Source of the DNA: Pseudomonas alliivorans
Lineage (GTDB): Bacteria > Pseudomonadota > Gammaproteobacteria > Pseudomonadales > Pseudomonadaceae
Reading direction: 5' to 3'
Assembly (NCBI RefSeq): GCF_017826695.1
Contig: NZ_JAFFZW010000001.1
Span: 434,001-498,000, forward strand
Length of the DNA: 64,000 nt
Shown piece by piece: positions 36,703 through 47,544 of the stretch (the first letter of the stretch is position 1; every line of letters starts with the position of its first letter). The notes under the pieces are model-generated. The model was not told the DNA's origin. It was given only the letters and a program-made list of their open reading frames with translations, and did no database searches. Made by a program: the position numbers and the translations under genes.

Positions 36703-37281
36703 TCAGGGGATGGGAATCCCTTCCTTTATTAGCATGTCCACCAGGCGAATCAGCGGCAGGCCGATCAGGCTGGTGGCGTCAGTGCCTTCGGTGCTGCGGA
36801 ACAGGCTCACGCCCAGACCTTCGGCTTTGAAGCTGCCTGCGCAATCGAACGGCTGCTCTGCGTGCAGGTAGCGCTCGATGCTGGCGGTGTCGAGGTCGCG
36901 CATGTGCACTGTAAAAGGAACGCAGTCCATCTGGCAGACGCCGGTCCGGCTGTTGAGCAGGGCCAGGCCGGTCAGGAAGGTCACGCGCTTGCCGCTGGCC
37001 GCCGACAGTTGCTCCAGTGCACCCTCGAACGTGTGGGGTTTGCCGAGTATCCTGTCGCCCAGCACGGCCACCTGGTCCGAGCCTATGATCAGGTGGTCGG
37101 GGTGTTCGCTGGCCAGCGCCTGCGCCTTTTTCTGAGCAAGGCGCAGCACAAGCTGAAGGGCGGGCTCGCCGGGGCGTCTGCTTTCGTCGACATCGGGCGA
37201 TTTGCAGGTGAACGGCAGGCGCAGTCGGGCGAGCAGTTCGCGGCGGTAGATCGAGCTGGAAGCTAGAAGCAGGGAAGGCAT
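36703..37281 (-). CDS. Maf-like nucleoside triphosphate pyrophosphatase (YceF subfamily)
   Basis: This 192-residue house-cleaning enzyme hydrolyses non-canonical nucleotides; the YceF branch prefers m7GTP. It shows LASSSIYRRELLARL at the N-terminus, the DESRRPGEPA segment near residue 33, the catalytic IIGSDQVAVLG near 68, and FDCAGSFKAEGLG near 145. AAGGAG lies 8 nt before the ATG at 37281. It is divergent from yceD, the same neighbourhood as E. coli yceF-yceD-rpmF-plsX. Confidence 0.9.
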   Translation of the reverse strand: MPSLLLASSSIYRRELLARLRLPFTCKSPDVDESRRPGEPALQLVLRLAQKKAQALASEHPDHLIIGSDQVAVLGDRILGKPHTFEGALEQLSAASGKRVTFLTGLALLNSRTGVCQMDCVPFTVHMRDLDTASIERYLHAEQPFDCAGSFKAEGLGVSLFRSTEGTDATSLIGLPLIRLVDMLIKEGIPIP

Positions 37282-37349
37282 GCGATTCTCCTTGAACTGA
37301 GCGCGGATTCTAATGATCCACCATAGATGCGAACAGACCTGAATTTCCT

Positions 37350-37378
37350 TTGACATGCCAAGGGGGCATCCCTAGAAT
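37350..37378 (+). promoter_or_regulatory. sigma-70 promoter of the yceD-rpmF-plsX-fab cluster with internal palindrome
   Basis: TTGACA, 17 nt, TAGAAT is a near-consensus promoter. It ends only 9 nt before the yceD ATG, so the 5' leader would be about 2-4 nt. The spacer contains the inverted repeat ATGCC-AAGGG-GGCAT (37355-37369), positioned where a repressor could block RNA polymerase. Confidence 0.75.
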
Positions 37379-37387
37379 GCTGCGCCT

Positions 37388-37915
37388 ATGTTGAATGACC
37401 CGATTCCACCTCACGTTGACCCGCGCAAATTGGCTGATCGCGGCACTACCCTTCAGGGTGAAGTGCTGCTGGCCGATTTGGAGAGACTCTGCGACCCGCT
37501 TGCCGACAATGTCGGTACGGTGCAGGCCAAATTCATTTTCGAGCGTGACGAACGCCGTTCAGTGGTTATCCACAGTGCGATAGACGTCTCGGTCAAGATG
37601 GTTTGCCAGCGTTGTCTTGAGCTGGTCACCCTGCCGATCCACAGCGAGTGCAGTTATGCCGTGGTGAAGGAGGGTGCGAATACCCAGTCGTTACCGAAAG
37701 GTTATGACGTGCTGGAACTGGGCGAAGATCCTTTGGATCTGCTGGCACTGATCGAGGAGGAGCTTTTGCTCGCCTTGCCCATCGTGCCTGCTCATCATCC
37801 GGAAGAATGCCAGCAACCGGCGGGTCTCGATGAGCCCGAACCGAGCGTGGACGAGGTGACACGGTCCAACCCGTTCAGTGTATTGGCGCAGTTAAAGCGT
37901 GACCCAAACGTTTAG
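37388..37915 (+). CDS. yceD: YceD/DUF177 protein linked to 23S rRNA accumulation
   Basis: The 175-residue protein belongs to the DUF177 family, needed for normal 23S rRNA levels in E. coli and plants. It has MVCQRCLELV near residue 75 followed by acidic segments (LGEDPLDLLALIEEELLLALP). The family is almost always followed by rpmF, as here. No Shine-Dalgarno site precedes the ATG, and the promoter's predicted start point lies 2-4 nt away, suggesting a leaderless or nearly leaderless message. Confidence 0.92.
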   Translation: MLNDPIPPHVDPRKLADRGTTLQGEVLLADLERLCDPLADNVGTVQAKFIFERDERRSVVIHSAIDVSVKMVCQRCLELVTLPIHSECSYAVVKEGANTQSLPKGYDVLELGEDPLDLLALIEEELLLALPIVPAHHPEECQQPAGLDEPEPSVDEVTRSNPFSVLAQLKRDPNV

Positions 37916-37928
37916 GAGTTAATCAATT

Positions 37929-38111
37929 ATGGCTGTTCAGCAGAACAAAAAATCCCGCTCTGCCCGTGACATGCGTCGTTCGCACGACGCTCTTGAGGCA
38001 AGCACTCTGTCGGTAGAAAAGACCACTGGTGAAGTTCACCTGCGTCACCACGTATCGCCAGAAGGCGTATACCGTGGTCGTAAAGTGATCGACAAGGGCG
38101 CTGACGAGTAA
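37929..38111 (+). CDS. rpmF: 50S ribosomal protein L32
   Basis: L32 has 60 residues, [20 protein letters not shown], with the usual basic N-terminal tail and the conserved [18 protein letters not shown] near the end. The bacterial zinc cysteines are absent, as in other gammaproteobacterial C-minus L32 proteins. It lies 13 nt after yceD, with TAGGAG upstream, and 4 nt before plsX. Confidence 0.97.
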
Positions 38112-38115
38112 TTTC

Positions 38116-39138
38116 TTGTCCGCTCCGATCATTGCGATCGACGCAATGGGCGGGGACTTCGGTCCCCGCAACATTGTTCAGGCAAGCCTCGCGTGCCTGA
38201 CCGCTACGCCCTCGCTTCATCTGGCCCTTGTCGGTCAAAAATCCCTTATTGAAGAACAGATCGCCCGCCACTCCGGTGTGGATCGCTCGCGCCTGCAGAT
38301 CGTCAATGCCAGCGAAGTCGTTGCGATGGATGAGCGTCCGTCACAGGCGCTGCGTGGCAAGCCTGACTCGTCGATGCGTGTTGCGCTTGAGCTGGTCGCC
38401 AGTGGCAAGGCCCAGGCCTGCGTCAGTGCGGGCAATACCGGAGCGCTGATGGCGTTGTCACGGTTCGTGCTCAAGACATTGCCGGGGATCGACCGCCCGG
38501 CGATGATTGCTGCCATCCCGACACGCACAGGCTATTGTCAATTGCTGGATCTGGGCGCCAACGTCGATTGCAGTGCCGAGGCGCTGTATCAGTTCGCGGT
38601 CATGGGCGCTGTGATGGCCGAAACGCTGGGTGTCGAAAGCCCGAAAGTGGCGTTGCTGAACGTCGGCACCGAAGACATCAAAGGTAATCAGCAGGTCAAG
38701 CTGGCGGCAGGTCTGCTGCAGGCGGCACCGGGTCTCAACTACATCGGTTATGTCGAGGGTGATGGTTTGTACCGGGGCGAGGCTGATGTGGTGGTGTGCG
38801 ACGGTTTTGTCGGTAATGTCCTGCTCAAGTCCAGCGAGGGCCTCGCGGCAATGATCGCGGGTCGTATCGAGATGCTGTTCAACCGCAATCTGTTGACGCG
38901 TGCGGTAGGTGGTCTGGCGTTGCCGATGTTGAAGCGCCTGCAGGCTGATCTGGCACCGGCTCGCCATAATGGCGCCAGTCTGCTGGGCTTGCAGGGTATC
39001 GTCGTGAAAAGTCACGGCTCGGCAAGCGTTCAAGGCTTTCAGAGTGCGATTCACCGCGCGTTGATCGAGACTCGGGAGAACCAGCCGGAGCGCCTTCGCG
39101 GACGGCTCGAAGCGATGCTGCAGAACGGTCAGCCGTGA
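38116..39138 (+). CDS. plsX: phosphate acyltransferase
   Basis: PlsX makes acyl-phosphate from acyl-ACP for phospholipid synthesis. The 340-residue protein begins [13 protein letters not shown] and has [11 protein letters not shown] near residue 95 and [21 protein letters not shown] near 213. The start is a TTG only 4 nt after the rpmF stop, so translation is probably coupled. The same order (rpmF-plsX-fabD-fabG-acpP-fabF) is found in E. coli, where fabH intervenes; fabH is absent here, as in other Pseudomonas. Confidence 0.95.
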   Translation: MSAPIIAIDAMGGDFGPRNIVQASLACLTATPSLHLALVGQKSLIEEQIARHSGVDRSRLQIVNASEVVAMDERPSQALRGKPDSSMRVALELVASGKAQACVSAGNTGALMALSRFVLKTLPGIDRPAMIAAIPTRTGYCQLLDLGANVDCSAEALYQFAVMGAVMAETLGVESPKVALLNVGTEDIKGNQQVKLAAGLLQAAPGLNYIGYVEGDGLYRGEADVVVCDGFVGNVLLKSSEGLAAMIAGRIEMLFNRNLLTRAVGGLALPMLKRLQADLAPARHNGASLLGLQGIVVKSHGSASVQGFQSAIHRALIETRENQPERLRGRLEAMLQNGQP

Positions 39139-39191
39139 AAATGTGACGCATCCGACTGCTCGGTCATCCAAACCGGCAGTCGTGTAAATTT

Positions 39192-39219
39192 GAACACCCA
39201 TGTTTGAATACACGTGTTC
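39192..39219. promoter_or_regulatory. inverted repeat GAACAC/GTGTTC upstream of fabD
   Basis: GAACAC, 16 nt, GTGTTC lies 50-77 nt upstream of fabD in a 130-nt gap. TTTGAA occurs twice inside. It may mark a separate fabD promoter or operator; the significance is modest. Confidence 0.3.
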
Positions 39220-39268
39220 GGTTCGGCCGAATGCCTATTTCAGCTACAACACTTCAGAGGCTTGTTAA

Positions 39269-40207
39269 ATGTCTGCATCCCTCGCATTCGTATTTCCGGG
39301 TCAAGGATCGCAATCGCTGGGCATGCTCGCCGAGCAGGCTGCGCAGCATCCGTTGATCCTCGATACTTTTGAACAGGCGTCCGAAGCGCTGGGCTATGAC
39401 CTGTGGGCGTTGACCCAGAGCGGTCCTGCCGAATTGCTCAACCAGACTGACAAGACCCAGCCTGCCATCCTGACTGCATCGGTCGCGCTGTGGCATGTCT
39501 GGCTGGCTGAAGGTGGCGCTGTTCCCGCATTTGTCGCAGGCCACAGTCTGGGTGAATACAGTGCCCTGGTGGCTGCGCAGAGCCTGAGCCTGGAAGACGC
39601 GGTCAGGCTCGTCGAGCGCCGTGGTCAGTTGATGCAGGAAGCCGTTCCGGCCGGTCAGGGCGGCATGGCTGCGATCCTGGGGCTGGACGACGCTGATGTC
39701 ATTGCTGCCTGTGCCGAAGCGGCCCAGGGCGACGTGGTCAGTGCGGTGAACTTCAACTCCCCGGGGCAGGTGGTCATCGCCGGTTCTGCCGAGGCCGTCA
39801 AGCGTGCAATGGAGCTGTGCAAGGCACGGGGCGCCAAGCGTGCCCTGCCGTTGCCGGTCAGTGTTCCTTCGCATTGTGAACTGATGCGTCCGGCTGCCGA
39901 GCGCTTCGCCGAATCCGTTGAAGCGATCGAATGGCAGGCGCCGGAAATCGCTCTGGTGCAGAACGTCAGCGCCAGTGCGGTCAGTGATCTGGCAACGCTC
40001 AAGCGCGACCTGCTCGAACAGTTGTACAAGCCTGTGCGCTGGGTGGAATCCATCCAGTGTCTGGCAAGCCGTGGTGCTACCCAGCTGGTGGAATGCGGGC
40101 CGGGCAAGGTGCTTGCCGGTCTGAACAAGCGTTGCGCCGAGGGCGTGATTACTTACAACCTGGATACCCCAGACGCCTTTGCCGCCGCGCGTGCGGCACT
40201 GGTCTGA
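39269..40207 (+). CDS. fabD: malonyl-CoA:ACP transacylase
   Basis: FabD loads malonyl groups onto ACP for fatty-acid elongation. The 312-residue protein has FVFPGQGSQSLGM at the N-terminus, the nucleophile motif GHSLGEYSALV (Ser near residue 92) and PSHCELM near 200 with the catalytic histidine. AACPVS-type family features are intact. fabG follows after 15 nt. Confidence 0.96.
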   Translation: MSASLAFVFPGQGSQSLGMLAEQAAQHPLILDTFEQASEALGYDLWALTQSGPAELLNQTDKTQPAILTASVALWHVWLAEGGAVPAFVAGHSLGEYSALVAAQSLSLEDAVRLVERRGQLMQEAVPAGQGGMAAILGLDDADVIAACAEAAQGDVVSAVNFNSPGQVVIAGSAEAVKRAMELCKARGAKRALPLPVSVPSHCELMRPAAERFAESVEAIEWQAPEIALVQNVSASAVSDLATLKRDLLEQLYKPVRWVESIQCLASRGATQLVECGPGKVLAGLNKRCAEGVITYNLDTPDAFAAARAALV

Positions 40208-40222
40208 TTAGGAGAAGACTGC

Positions 40223-40966
40223 ATGAGCCTGCAAGGTAAAGTTGCACTGGTGACTGGTGCCAGTCGTGGTATTGGTCAAGCCATCGCCCTGGAATTGGGC
40301 CGCAATGGCGCTGTGGTCGTGGGTACCGCGACGTCCGAGTCCGGTGCCGAGCGTATCAGCGCGGCATTCAAGGAGGCCGGCATCGAAGGTTTCGGTCTGA
40401 TGCTGGACGTGTGCAGTGCCGAATCCGTCGACTCCGTGCTGTCGACCATTCAGGAGCGCGTTGGCGCACCGTTGATCCTGGTCAATAACGCCGGCATCAC
40501 ACGTGACAACCTGATGATGCGCATGAAAGATGACGAATGGTACGACGTGGTCAATACCAACCTGAACAGCCTGTTCCGGCTTTCGAAGGGTGTATTGCGC
40601 GGTATGACCAAGGCTCGCTGGGGCCGTATCATCAGCATCGGCTCCGTAGTGGGTGCCATGGGCAACGCCGGTCAAGTAAACTATGCTTCCGCGAAAGCAG
40701 GGCTGGAAGGTTTCAGTCGTGCTCTTGCCCGTGAAGTGGGTTCGCGTGCAGTGACCGTGAACTCGGTGGCGCCAGGTTTCATTGATACCGATATGACGCG
40801 TGAGCTGCCTGAAGCACAGCGTGAAGCGCTGCTGACCCAGATTCCTCTGGGCCGTCTGGGGCAGGCGCAGGAAATCGCCAATGTGGTGTCTTTCCTCGCC
40901 TCCGAGGGCGCAGGGTACGTGACCGGGGCGACAATCCCGGTCAACGGCGGCATGTACATGAGCTGA
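40223..40966 (+). CDS. fabG: 3-oxoacyl-ACP reductase
   Basis: This NADPH-dependent short-chain reductase carries out the second step of each elongation cycle. The 247-residue protein has the cofactor motif VTGASRGIGQAIA, NNAGITRDN near residue 86, the catalytic serine in IISIGSVVGAMG and YASAKAG (Tyr-x3-Lys) near 151. AGGAGAAG lies upstream. It is co-transcribed with fabD; acpP follows after 192 nt with its own promoter. Confidence 0.97.
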   Translation: MSLQGKVALVTGASRGIGQAIALELGRNGAVVVGTATSESGAERISAAFKEAGIEGFGLMLDVCSAESVDSVLSTIQERVGAPLILVNNAGITRDNLMMRMKDDEWYDVVNTNLNSLFRLSKGVLRGMTKARWGRIISIGSVVGAMGNAGQVNYASAKAGLEGFSRALAREVGSRAVTVNSVAPGFIDTDMTRELPEAQREALLTQIPLGRLGQAQEIANVVSFLASEGAGYVTGATIPVNGGMYMS

Positions 40967-41078
40967 ATGTGACGATCTGTTTCAAAAAAATGTCATAAGA
41001 TCTGTCTAAAATCCGTTATAAAGCTGCAATCTATAAATGGGCAGAAGGGCGATGGGGCAAAGGCGGAGAGCGTTACGC

Positions 41079-41106
41079 TTGAAAAACGTAAAACCTCTTC
41101 TATACA
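41079..41106 (+). promoter_or_regulatory. sigma-70 promoter of acpP
   Basis: TTGAAA, 16 nt, TATACA lies 53 nt before acpP. An inverted repeat TTACG-N9-CGTAA (41073-41091) overlaps the -35. A dedicated promoter fits the very high ACP demand. Confidence 0.65.
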
Positions 41107-41158
41107 CTTACCCTCTGGCCAGATGCCTGAATATTTCCACTAGGAGTTAAAACTAGGT

Positions 41159-41395
41159 ATGAGCACCATCGAAGAGCGCGTCAAGAAAATCGTTGCCGAG
41201 CAACTTGGCGTCAAGGAAGAAGAGGTTGTCAACACTGCTTCTTTCGTTGAAGACCTGGGCGCTGACTCCCTGGACACCGTTGAGCTGGTAATGGCTCTGG
41301 AAGAGGAATTCGAGACCGAAATCCCTGACGAAGAAGCGGAAAAGATCACTACCGTTCAAGCTGCTATCGATTACGTCAACAGCCACCAGGCTTAA
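41159..41395 (+). CDS. acpP: acyl carrier protein
   Basis: ACP has 78 residues, [20 protein letters not shown], strongly acidic. The phosphopantetheine attachment serine is in [36 protein letters not shown] carries the ribosome-binding site. It is flanked by its own promoter and a terminator-like hairpin, so it can be expressed alone as well as with the cluster. Confidence 0.98.
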   Translation: MSTIEERVKKIVAEQLGVKEEEVVNTASFVEDLGADSLDTVELVMALEEEFETEIPDEEAEKITTVQAAIDYVNSHQA

Positions 41396-41424
41396 GATTT
41401 GTAATCGCTGCTTGCTGTCACGGG

Positions 41425-41459
41425 AAAACCGCACTGCTTTAAACGGCGTGCGGTTTTTT
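41425..41459 (+). terminator. rho-independent terminator after acpP
   Basis: AAAACCGCAC pairs with GTGCGGTTTT across a 13-nt loop, followed by further T. It likely limits read-through from acpP into fabF. Confidence 0.88.
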
Positions 41460-41507
41460 CTTTAAAAACGATGTGATGTTCCGTTAACAAGAGAGAAGGA
41501 GAGTCCT

Positions 41508-42752
41508 GTGTCGCGTAGACGCGTCGTGGTCACCGGGATGGGCATGCTTACGCCACTGGGTAATGATGTGCCCAGCAGTTGGCAAGGCATTCTGGCGGGC
41601 CGCAGTGGCATTGGCCTTATCGAGCACACGGATCTGTCTGCCTTCACCACCCGTTTCGGCGGTTCGGTCAAGGGATTCAACGTGGAAGAATACCTGGCAC
41701 CCAAAGAGGCGCGCCGGCTCGATCTCTTCATTCAATACGGACTTGCGGCCAGTTTTCAGGCTGTGCGCAATGCGGGTCTTGAAGTCACCGACGCAAATCG
41801 CGAGCGCATCGGCGTTGCCATGGGTTCGGGGATAGGTGGTCTGACCAACATCGAGAACAGCAGTCGTCTGCTGCACGATCAGGGGCCGGGGCGGATTTCT
41901 CCGTTCTTCGTGCCGGGCTCGATCATCAACATGATTTCCGGTTTTCTGTCCATCCACCTGGGTGCGCAGGGACCCAATTATGCCATCGCAACCGCCTGTA
42001 CCACGGCGACCCACTGCATTGGCATGGCAGCACGCAACATTGCCTACGACGAAGCTGACGTCATGATTGCCGGGGGCGCCGAAATGGCAGCCTGCGGTCT
42101 CGGGCTGGGCGGCTTCGGTGCGGCGCGTGCACTGTCGACCCGCAATGACGATCCGGCCCGTGCCAGTCGTCCGTGGGACAAGGGCCGTGATGGCTTCGTC
42201 CTGTCCGACGGTGCCGGTGCGATGGTTCTCGAAGAGCTCGAGCACGCCAAGGCCCGTGGCGCGACCATCTACGCCGAACTGGTCGGTTTCGGCATGAGTG
42301 GTGACGCGTTCCACATGACTTCACCGCCGGACGACGGCGCCGGTGCTGCACGTTGCGTGGTCAATGCCTTGCGCGACGCCAAGGTCAATCCCGAGCAGGT
42401 GCAGTACATCAACGCTCATGGCACCTCTACGCCTGCCGGTGATCTGGCAGAAGCGTCGGCGATCAAGAGTGTGTTCGGCGACCATGCCTACAAGCTCGCG
42501 GTCAGCTCCACCAAGTCCATGACAGGCCACCTTCTGGGTGCTGCCGGTGCTGTCGAAGCCATCTTCAGCGTATTGGCGCTGGTTGATCAGGTCGCGCCGC
42601 CGACCATCAACCTGGACGAGCCGAGCGAAGGGTGTGACCTGGACTTCGTGCCCCATGAAGCACGTCGCATGCCGATCGACGTCGTTCTGTCGAACTCCTT
42701 CGGGTTTGGCGGCACCAATGGCTCGCTGGTGTTCCGCCGGTTTGCCGAGTAA
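41508..42752 (+). CDS. fabF: 3-oxoacyl-ACP synthase II
   Basis: This condensing enzyme elongates acyl-ACP with malonyl-ACP. The 414-residue protein has the catalytic cysteine in [12 protein letters not shown] near residue 165. The two histidines are in [11 protein letters not shown] near 304 and [12 protein letters not shown] near 342, and the C-terminal NSFGFGGTN is conserved. The GTG start follows GAAGGAG. The stop overlaps the pabC ATG (TAATG). Confidence 0.97.
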   Translation: MSRRRVVVTGMGMLTPLGNDVPSSWQGILAGRSGIGLIEHTDLSAFTTRFGGSVKGFNVEEYLAPKEARRLDLFIQYGLAASFQAVRNAGLEVTDANRERIGVAMGSGIGGLTNIENSSRLLHDQGPGRISPFFVPGSIINMISGFLSIHLGAQGPNYAIATACTTATHCIGMAARNIAYDEADVMIAGGAEMAACGLGLGGFGAARALSTRNDDPARASRPWDKGRDGFVLSDGAGAMVLEELEHAKARGATIYAELVGFGMSGDAFHMTSPPDDGAGAARCVVNALRDAKVNPEQVQYINAHGTSTPAGDLAEASAIKSVFGDHAYKLAVSSTKSMTGHLLGAAGAVEAIFSVLALVDQVAPPTINLDEPSEGCDLDFVPHEARRMPIDVVLSNSFGFGGTNGSLVFRRFAE

Positions 42753-43567
42753 TGCTCAGCTGGATCGACGGCTGCCTGGCCGACTCCGTGTCCCTCAGGG
42801 ACAGGGGGCTGGCCTACGGCGACGGAGTTTTTGAAACCGTTGCGGTGAAGTCGGGGCAGCCGCTGCTGTTCGAACGCCATTTGCAGCGCCTCGAAACAGC
42901 CTGTCAGCGCCTGTCGATACCGATCGATCAGGCGCTGGTACGTTCTGAGATGATCCGCTTCGCTGCCCAGCTTGGCGAGGGCGTCATGAAGCTGATCCTG
43001 ACCCGTGGCGACAGCCAGCGCGGGTATGGTCCCGCCCCGGACTCTCGCTCCCGTCGAATCCTGCAGGGCGGTCCTTCACCCTTGTATCCCGCCTCACATG
43101 CCGAGCAGGGCGTACGCCTGTTTCCCTGCCGGACTCGTCTGGCCGAACAGCCGCTGTTGGCAGGTCTCAAGCACCTGAACCGTCTTGAGCAAGTGCTCGC
43201 ACGTTCGGAGTGGCAGGACAGCGAGCATGCCGAAGGGCTGGTGTGCGATACCTCGGGTCGTCTGATCGAAGGCGTTTATAGCAATCTGTTTCTGGTCTCG
43301 AAGGGGCGACTGTTGACCGCTGACCTGACCCGGTGTGGTGTGGCCGGCGTGATGCGTGCCGAATTGCTGGATCAGGCACCAATGCTGGGTATTGATGTCG
43401 ATATCCGGGATTTGAGCGCATCCGATCTGGCGCATGCGGACGAAGTGTTTCTGTGCAACAGCGTCTACGGCATTTGGCCGGTTTGCGCCTTTGAACACCT
43501 CGGCTGGCCGGTTGGCCCGCTCACCCGTAAACTGCAAGGTATTGCTCGCAGCCTTCTGGATATCTGA
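42752..43567 (+). CDS. pabC: aminodeoxychorismate lyase
   Basis: PabC is a PLP enzyme releasing 4-aminobenzoate and pyruvate for folate synthesis. The 271-residue protein has RDRGLAYGDGVFETV near residue 16, the PLP lysine in LKHLNRLEQVLA near 139 and EGVYSNLFLV near 172. The start overlaps the fabF stop. It is followed by mltG and tmk, the classic fabF-pabC-mltG-tmk-holB order. Confidence 0.94.
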   Translation: MLSWIDGCLADSVSLRDRGLAYGDGVFETVAVKSGQPLLFERHLQRLETACQRLSIPIDQALVRSEMIRFAAQLGEGVMKLILTRGDSQRGYGPAPDSRSRRILQGGPSPLYPASHAEQGVRLFPCRTRLAEQPLLAGLKHLNRLEQVLARSEWQDSEHAEGLVCDTSGRLIEGVYSNLFLVSKGRLLTADLTRCGVAGVMRAELLDQAPMLGIDVDIRDLSASDLAHADEVFLCNSVYGIWPVCAFEHLGWPVGPLTRKLQGIARSLLDI

Positions 43568-43570
43568 TAC

Positions 43571-44692
43571 GTGATCCGAAAAATATTGGTGTTGCTGGAA
43601 ACCGCACTCGTTCTGGCAGGTCTGGCGCTGGGTTTCGCGTTCTGGCAACAGTATCAGGCGTTGCACCAGCCTCTTGAGATCGCTCAGGAACAATTGCTGG
43701 ATGTGCCCGCAGGCTCGACGCCTACTGGCGTTCTCAATCGACTGCAAGCCGATGGCGTCATCAAGGATGCCTTCTGGCTCCGGCTGTACTGGCGCTTCAA
43801 TCTGTCCGGACAGGCGCTGCACAGTGGTGAATACCGCATGGTGCCGGGGATGGACGTCGATGCCCTGTTCGGCGTCTGGAAGCGCAAGGAAGTGGTGCAA
43901 TACAGCCTGACGCTGGTCGAGGGCTGGAATTTCAGGCAGGTCCGCGCGGCCCTGGCCAAACAGGCCAAGCTTGATCAGACGCTGACAGGCCTCAGCGATA
44001 CCGAACTGATGGCGAAAATCGGCCATCCTGACGTATTTCCCGAAGGGCGATTCTTTCCGGACACTTACCGTTATGTGCGCGGCATGACCGATGCCGAAGT
44101 GCTCAAGCAGGCCTATGCCCGTCTTGAAGAGGTTCTGGACGAGGAGTGGGCGGCACGTGCTGCCGACGTGCCCTATGCCGATCCATACCAGGCGCTGATC
44201 ATGGCTTCCTTGGTCGAGAAGGAAACCGGTGTGCCTCAGGAGCGCGGGCAGATTGCCGGTGTGTTCGTGCGTCGCCTGAAGCTGGGCATGCAGTTGCAGA
44301 CCGATCCGACCGTGATCTATGGCATGGGCGAGCGCTACAACGGCAAGCTGACCCGGGCCGACCTCAAGCAGGCTACGCCCTACAATACCTACGTGATTGC
44401 CGGGATGCCGCCAACGCCCATTTCGCTGGTAGGCCGCGAAGCCATTCATGCAGCTCTCAACCCGGTGTCGGGTGACAGCCTGTATTTCGTGGCCAAAGGT
44501 GACGGCAGCCATGTGTTTTCCAATGATCTGGATGCTCACAACGCCGCCGTGCGTGAATACCAGATCAAACGGCGCGCGGATTATCGATCCAGCCCTGCAC
44601 CGGCTTCGGCACCGGCCTCCAGCGCATCACCCGAACCTGATTCGACCGTTTCCGAGCCTGTACCCGGGAATGCCCCGGACGCCTCGCAATAA
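43571..44692 (+). CDS. mltG: endolytic murein transglycosylase
   Basis: This inner-membrane enzyme cleaves nascent glycan strands and is thought to set their length. The 373-residue protein has an N-terminal membrane segment (ILVLLETALVLAGLALGFAFW) and a LysM-like region. The YceG catalytic domain carries the essential glutamate in ASLVEKETGVPQERGQIAGVF near residue 218. The last 40 residues are Ala/Pro/Ser-rich and dispensable-looking. It starts with GTG, 3 nt after pabC. Confidence 0.94.
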   Translation: MIRKILVLLETALVLAGLALGFAFWQQYQALHQPLEIAQEQLLDVPAGSTPTGVLNRLQADGVIKDAFWLRLYWRFNLSGQALHSGEYRMVPGMDVDALFGVWKRKEVVQYSLTLVEGWNFRQVRAALAKQAKLDQTLTGLSDTELMAKIGHPDVFPEGRFFPDTYRYVRGMTDAEVLKQAYARLEEVLDEEWAARAADVPYADPYQALIMASLVEKETGVPQERGQIAGVFVRRLKLGMQLQTDPTVIYGMGERYNGKLTRADLKQATPYNTYVIAGMPPTPISLVGREAIHAALNPVSGDSLYFVAKGDGSHVFSNDLDAHNAAVREYQIKRRADYRSSPAPASAPASSASPEPDSTVSEPVPGNAPDASQ

Positions 44693-44702
44693 ATATGACT
44701 AA

Positions 44703-46323
<1,621 letters not shown>

Positions 46324-46353
46324 ACTGCGCTTATCAACTGTTGAGGTATTGTC

Positions 46354-46710
46354 ATGAACCTGCCGCCCAACACAGGCCCGCGTAACGGCATTCTGTCCCT
46401 GACCATCAAGGACAAGGCTGTTCTCTATGCCGCCTACATGCCGTTTATCAGGAACGGCGGTCTGTTCATTCCGACCGGCAAGAGCTACAAGCTGGGCGAT
46501 GAAGTGTTCATGCTGCTCAATCTGATGGATCAGGCGGAGAAGGTTCCGGTCACTGGCCGCGTCGCCTGGATCACGCCCAAGGGCGCGCAGGGCAATCGCG
46601 CAGCCGGTGTCGGCGTGCAGTTCAATGACGGCGACAACACCGCTCGCAACCTGATCGAAACCTATCTGGTCGGTGCGCTGAAGTCCGACCGTCCCACTCA
46701 TACGATGTAG
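46354..46710 (+). CDS. pilZ: PilZ-domain protein required for type IV pili
   Basis: This 118-residue PilZ protein sits in the genomic position (holB-pilZ-tatD) of the original P. aeruginosa PilZ, needed for pilus assembly through PilB and FimX. The classical c-di-GMP motifs RxxxR and DxSxxG are not evident: the N-terminal region reads GILSLTIKDKAVLYAAY and the middle NGGLFIPTG. This fits the family's founding member, which does not bind c-di-GMP itself. The ATG follows GAGG. Confidence 0.93.
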   Translation: MNLPPNTGPRNGILSLTIKDKAVLYAAYMPFIRNGGLFIPTGKSYKLGDEVFMLLNLMDQAEKVPVTGRVAWITPKGAQGNRAAGVGVQFNDGDNTARNLIETYLVGALKSDRPTHTM

Positions 46711-46724
46711 TTGTCATTTTGCCC

Positions 46725-47510
46725 ATGCTTGTAGATTCCCATTGTCACCTCGACCGCCTTGACCTGACCCAGCATGAGGGTTCTCTCGATGCAGCCCTTG
46801 CGGCCGCCCGGGGCAGGGGGGTCGGCCATTTCCTGTGTATCGGCGTCAGTGCCGAGAATGCCGGTGCCGTAAAGGCACTGGCCGAGCGCTATGACGATGT
46901 CGATTGCTCGGTCGGTATCCATCCGCTCGATCTCAAGCCAGGCGAGGCGCCGGCTCTGGACTGGCTGCTGAGCGAGCTTGATCATCCCCGCGTGGTGGCG
47001 ATTGGCGAAACCGGCCTGGATTATCACTACGAGCCGGAAGCGGCCGAGCTGCAACAGGCATCATTCCGTCTGCATCTGCAGGCGGCTGCCAGCACAGGCA
47101 AGCCGGTCATCGTGCATACCCGGGGTGCACGCGCCGACACACTCGATCTGCTGCGCGAGGCCGCATTGCCCCAGGCGGGTGTGCTGCACTGCTTCACCGA
47201 AGACTGGGACATGGCCAAGGCAGCGCTGGACCTGGGTTTCTATATTTCGCTGTCCGGAATCGTGACGTTCCGCAATGCAGATGCTCTTCGTGACGTGGCG
47301 CGTCAGGTGCCTGCCGACCGCCTGCTGGTCGAGACCGACTCACCCTATCTGGCGCCGATTCCGTATCGGGGCAAGCCGAACCTGCCGCAGTATGTGCGGG
47401 AAGTGGCAGAGTTTCTGGCGATGTTGCGGGGCGAGTCCTACGAGCGTTTCGCCGAGCAGACCACCGAAAATTTCGCGCGTCTGTTTCCGCTGGCACACCT
47501 GTCGCGCTGA
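46725..47510 (+). CDS. TatD-family metal-dependent deoxyribonuclease
   Basis: The 261-residue TIM-barrel hydrolase has all metal sites: DSHCHLDRL at the N-terminus, IGETGLDYHYEP near residue 90, VIVHTRGA near 127, LHCFTEDW near 152 and ETDSPYLAP near 204. Members are 3'-5' exonucleases or D-tyrosyl-type hydrolases. The best named relative is the YcfH group beside holB. The ATG at 46725 is preferred to a TTG two codons earlier. Confidence 0.93.
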   Translation: MLVDSHCHLDRLDLTQHEGSLDAALAAARGRGVGHFLCIGVSAENAGAVKALAERYDDVDCSVGIHPLDLKPGEAPALDWLLSELDHPRVVAIGETGLDYHYEPEAAELQQASFRLHLQAAASTGKPVIVHTRGARADTLDLLREAALPQAGVLHCFTEDWDMAKAALDLGFYISLSGIVTFRNADALRDVARQVPADRLLVETDSPYLAPIPYRGKPNLPQYVREVAEFLAMLRGESYERFAEQTTENFARLFPLAHLSR

Positions 47511-47544
47511 GTCGTCTGCCCCGGTCAACGGGTAAATCGCAGGC

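Noticed and set aside
41005..41020. GATCTGT direct repeat between fabG and acpP as an operator
   Set aside because: Two 7-bp copies 25 bp apart in a 192-nt gap are not enough to argue for function; the acpP promoter lies downstream of both.
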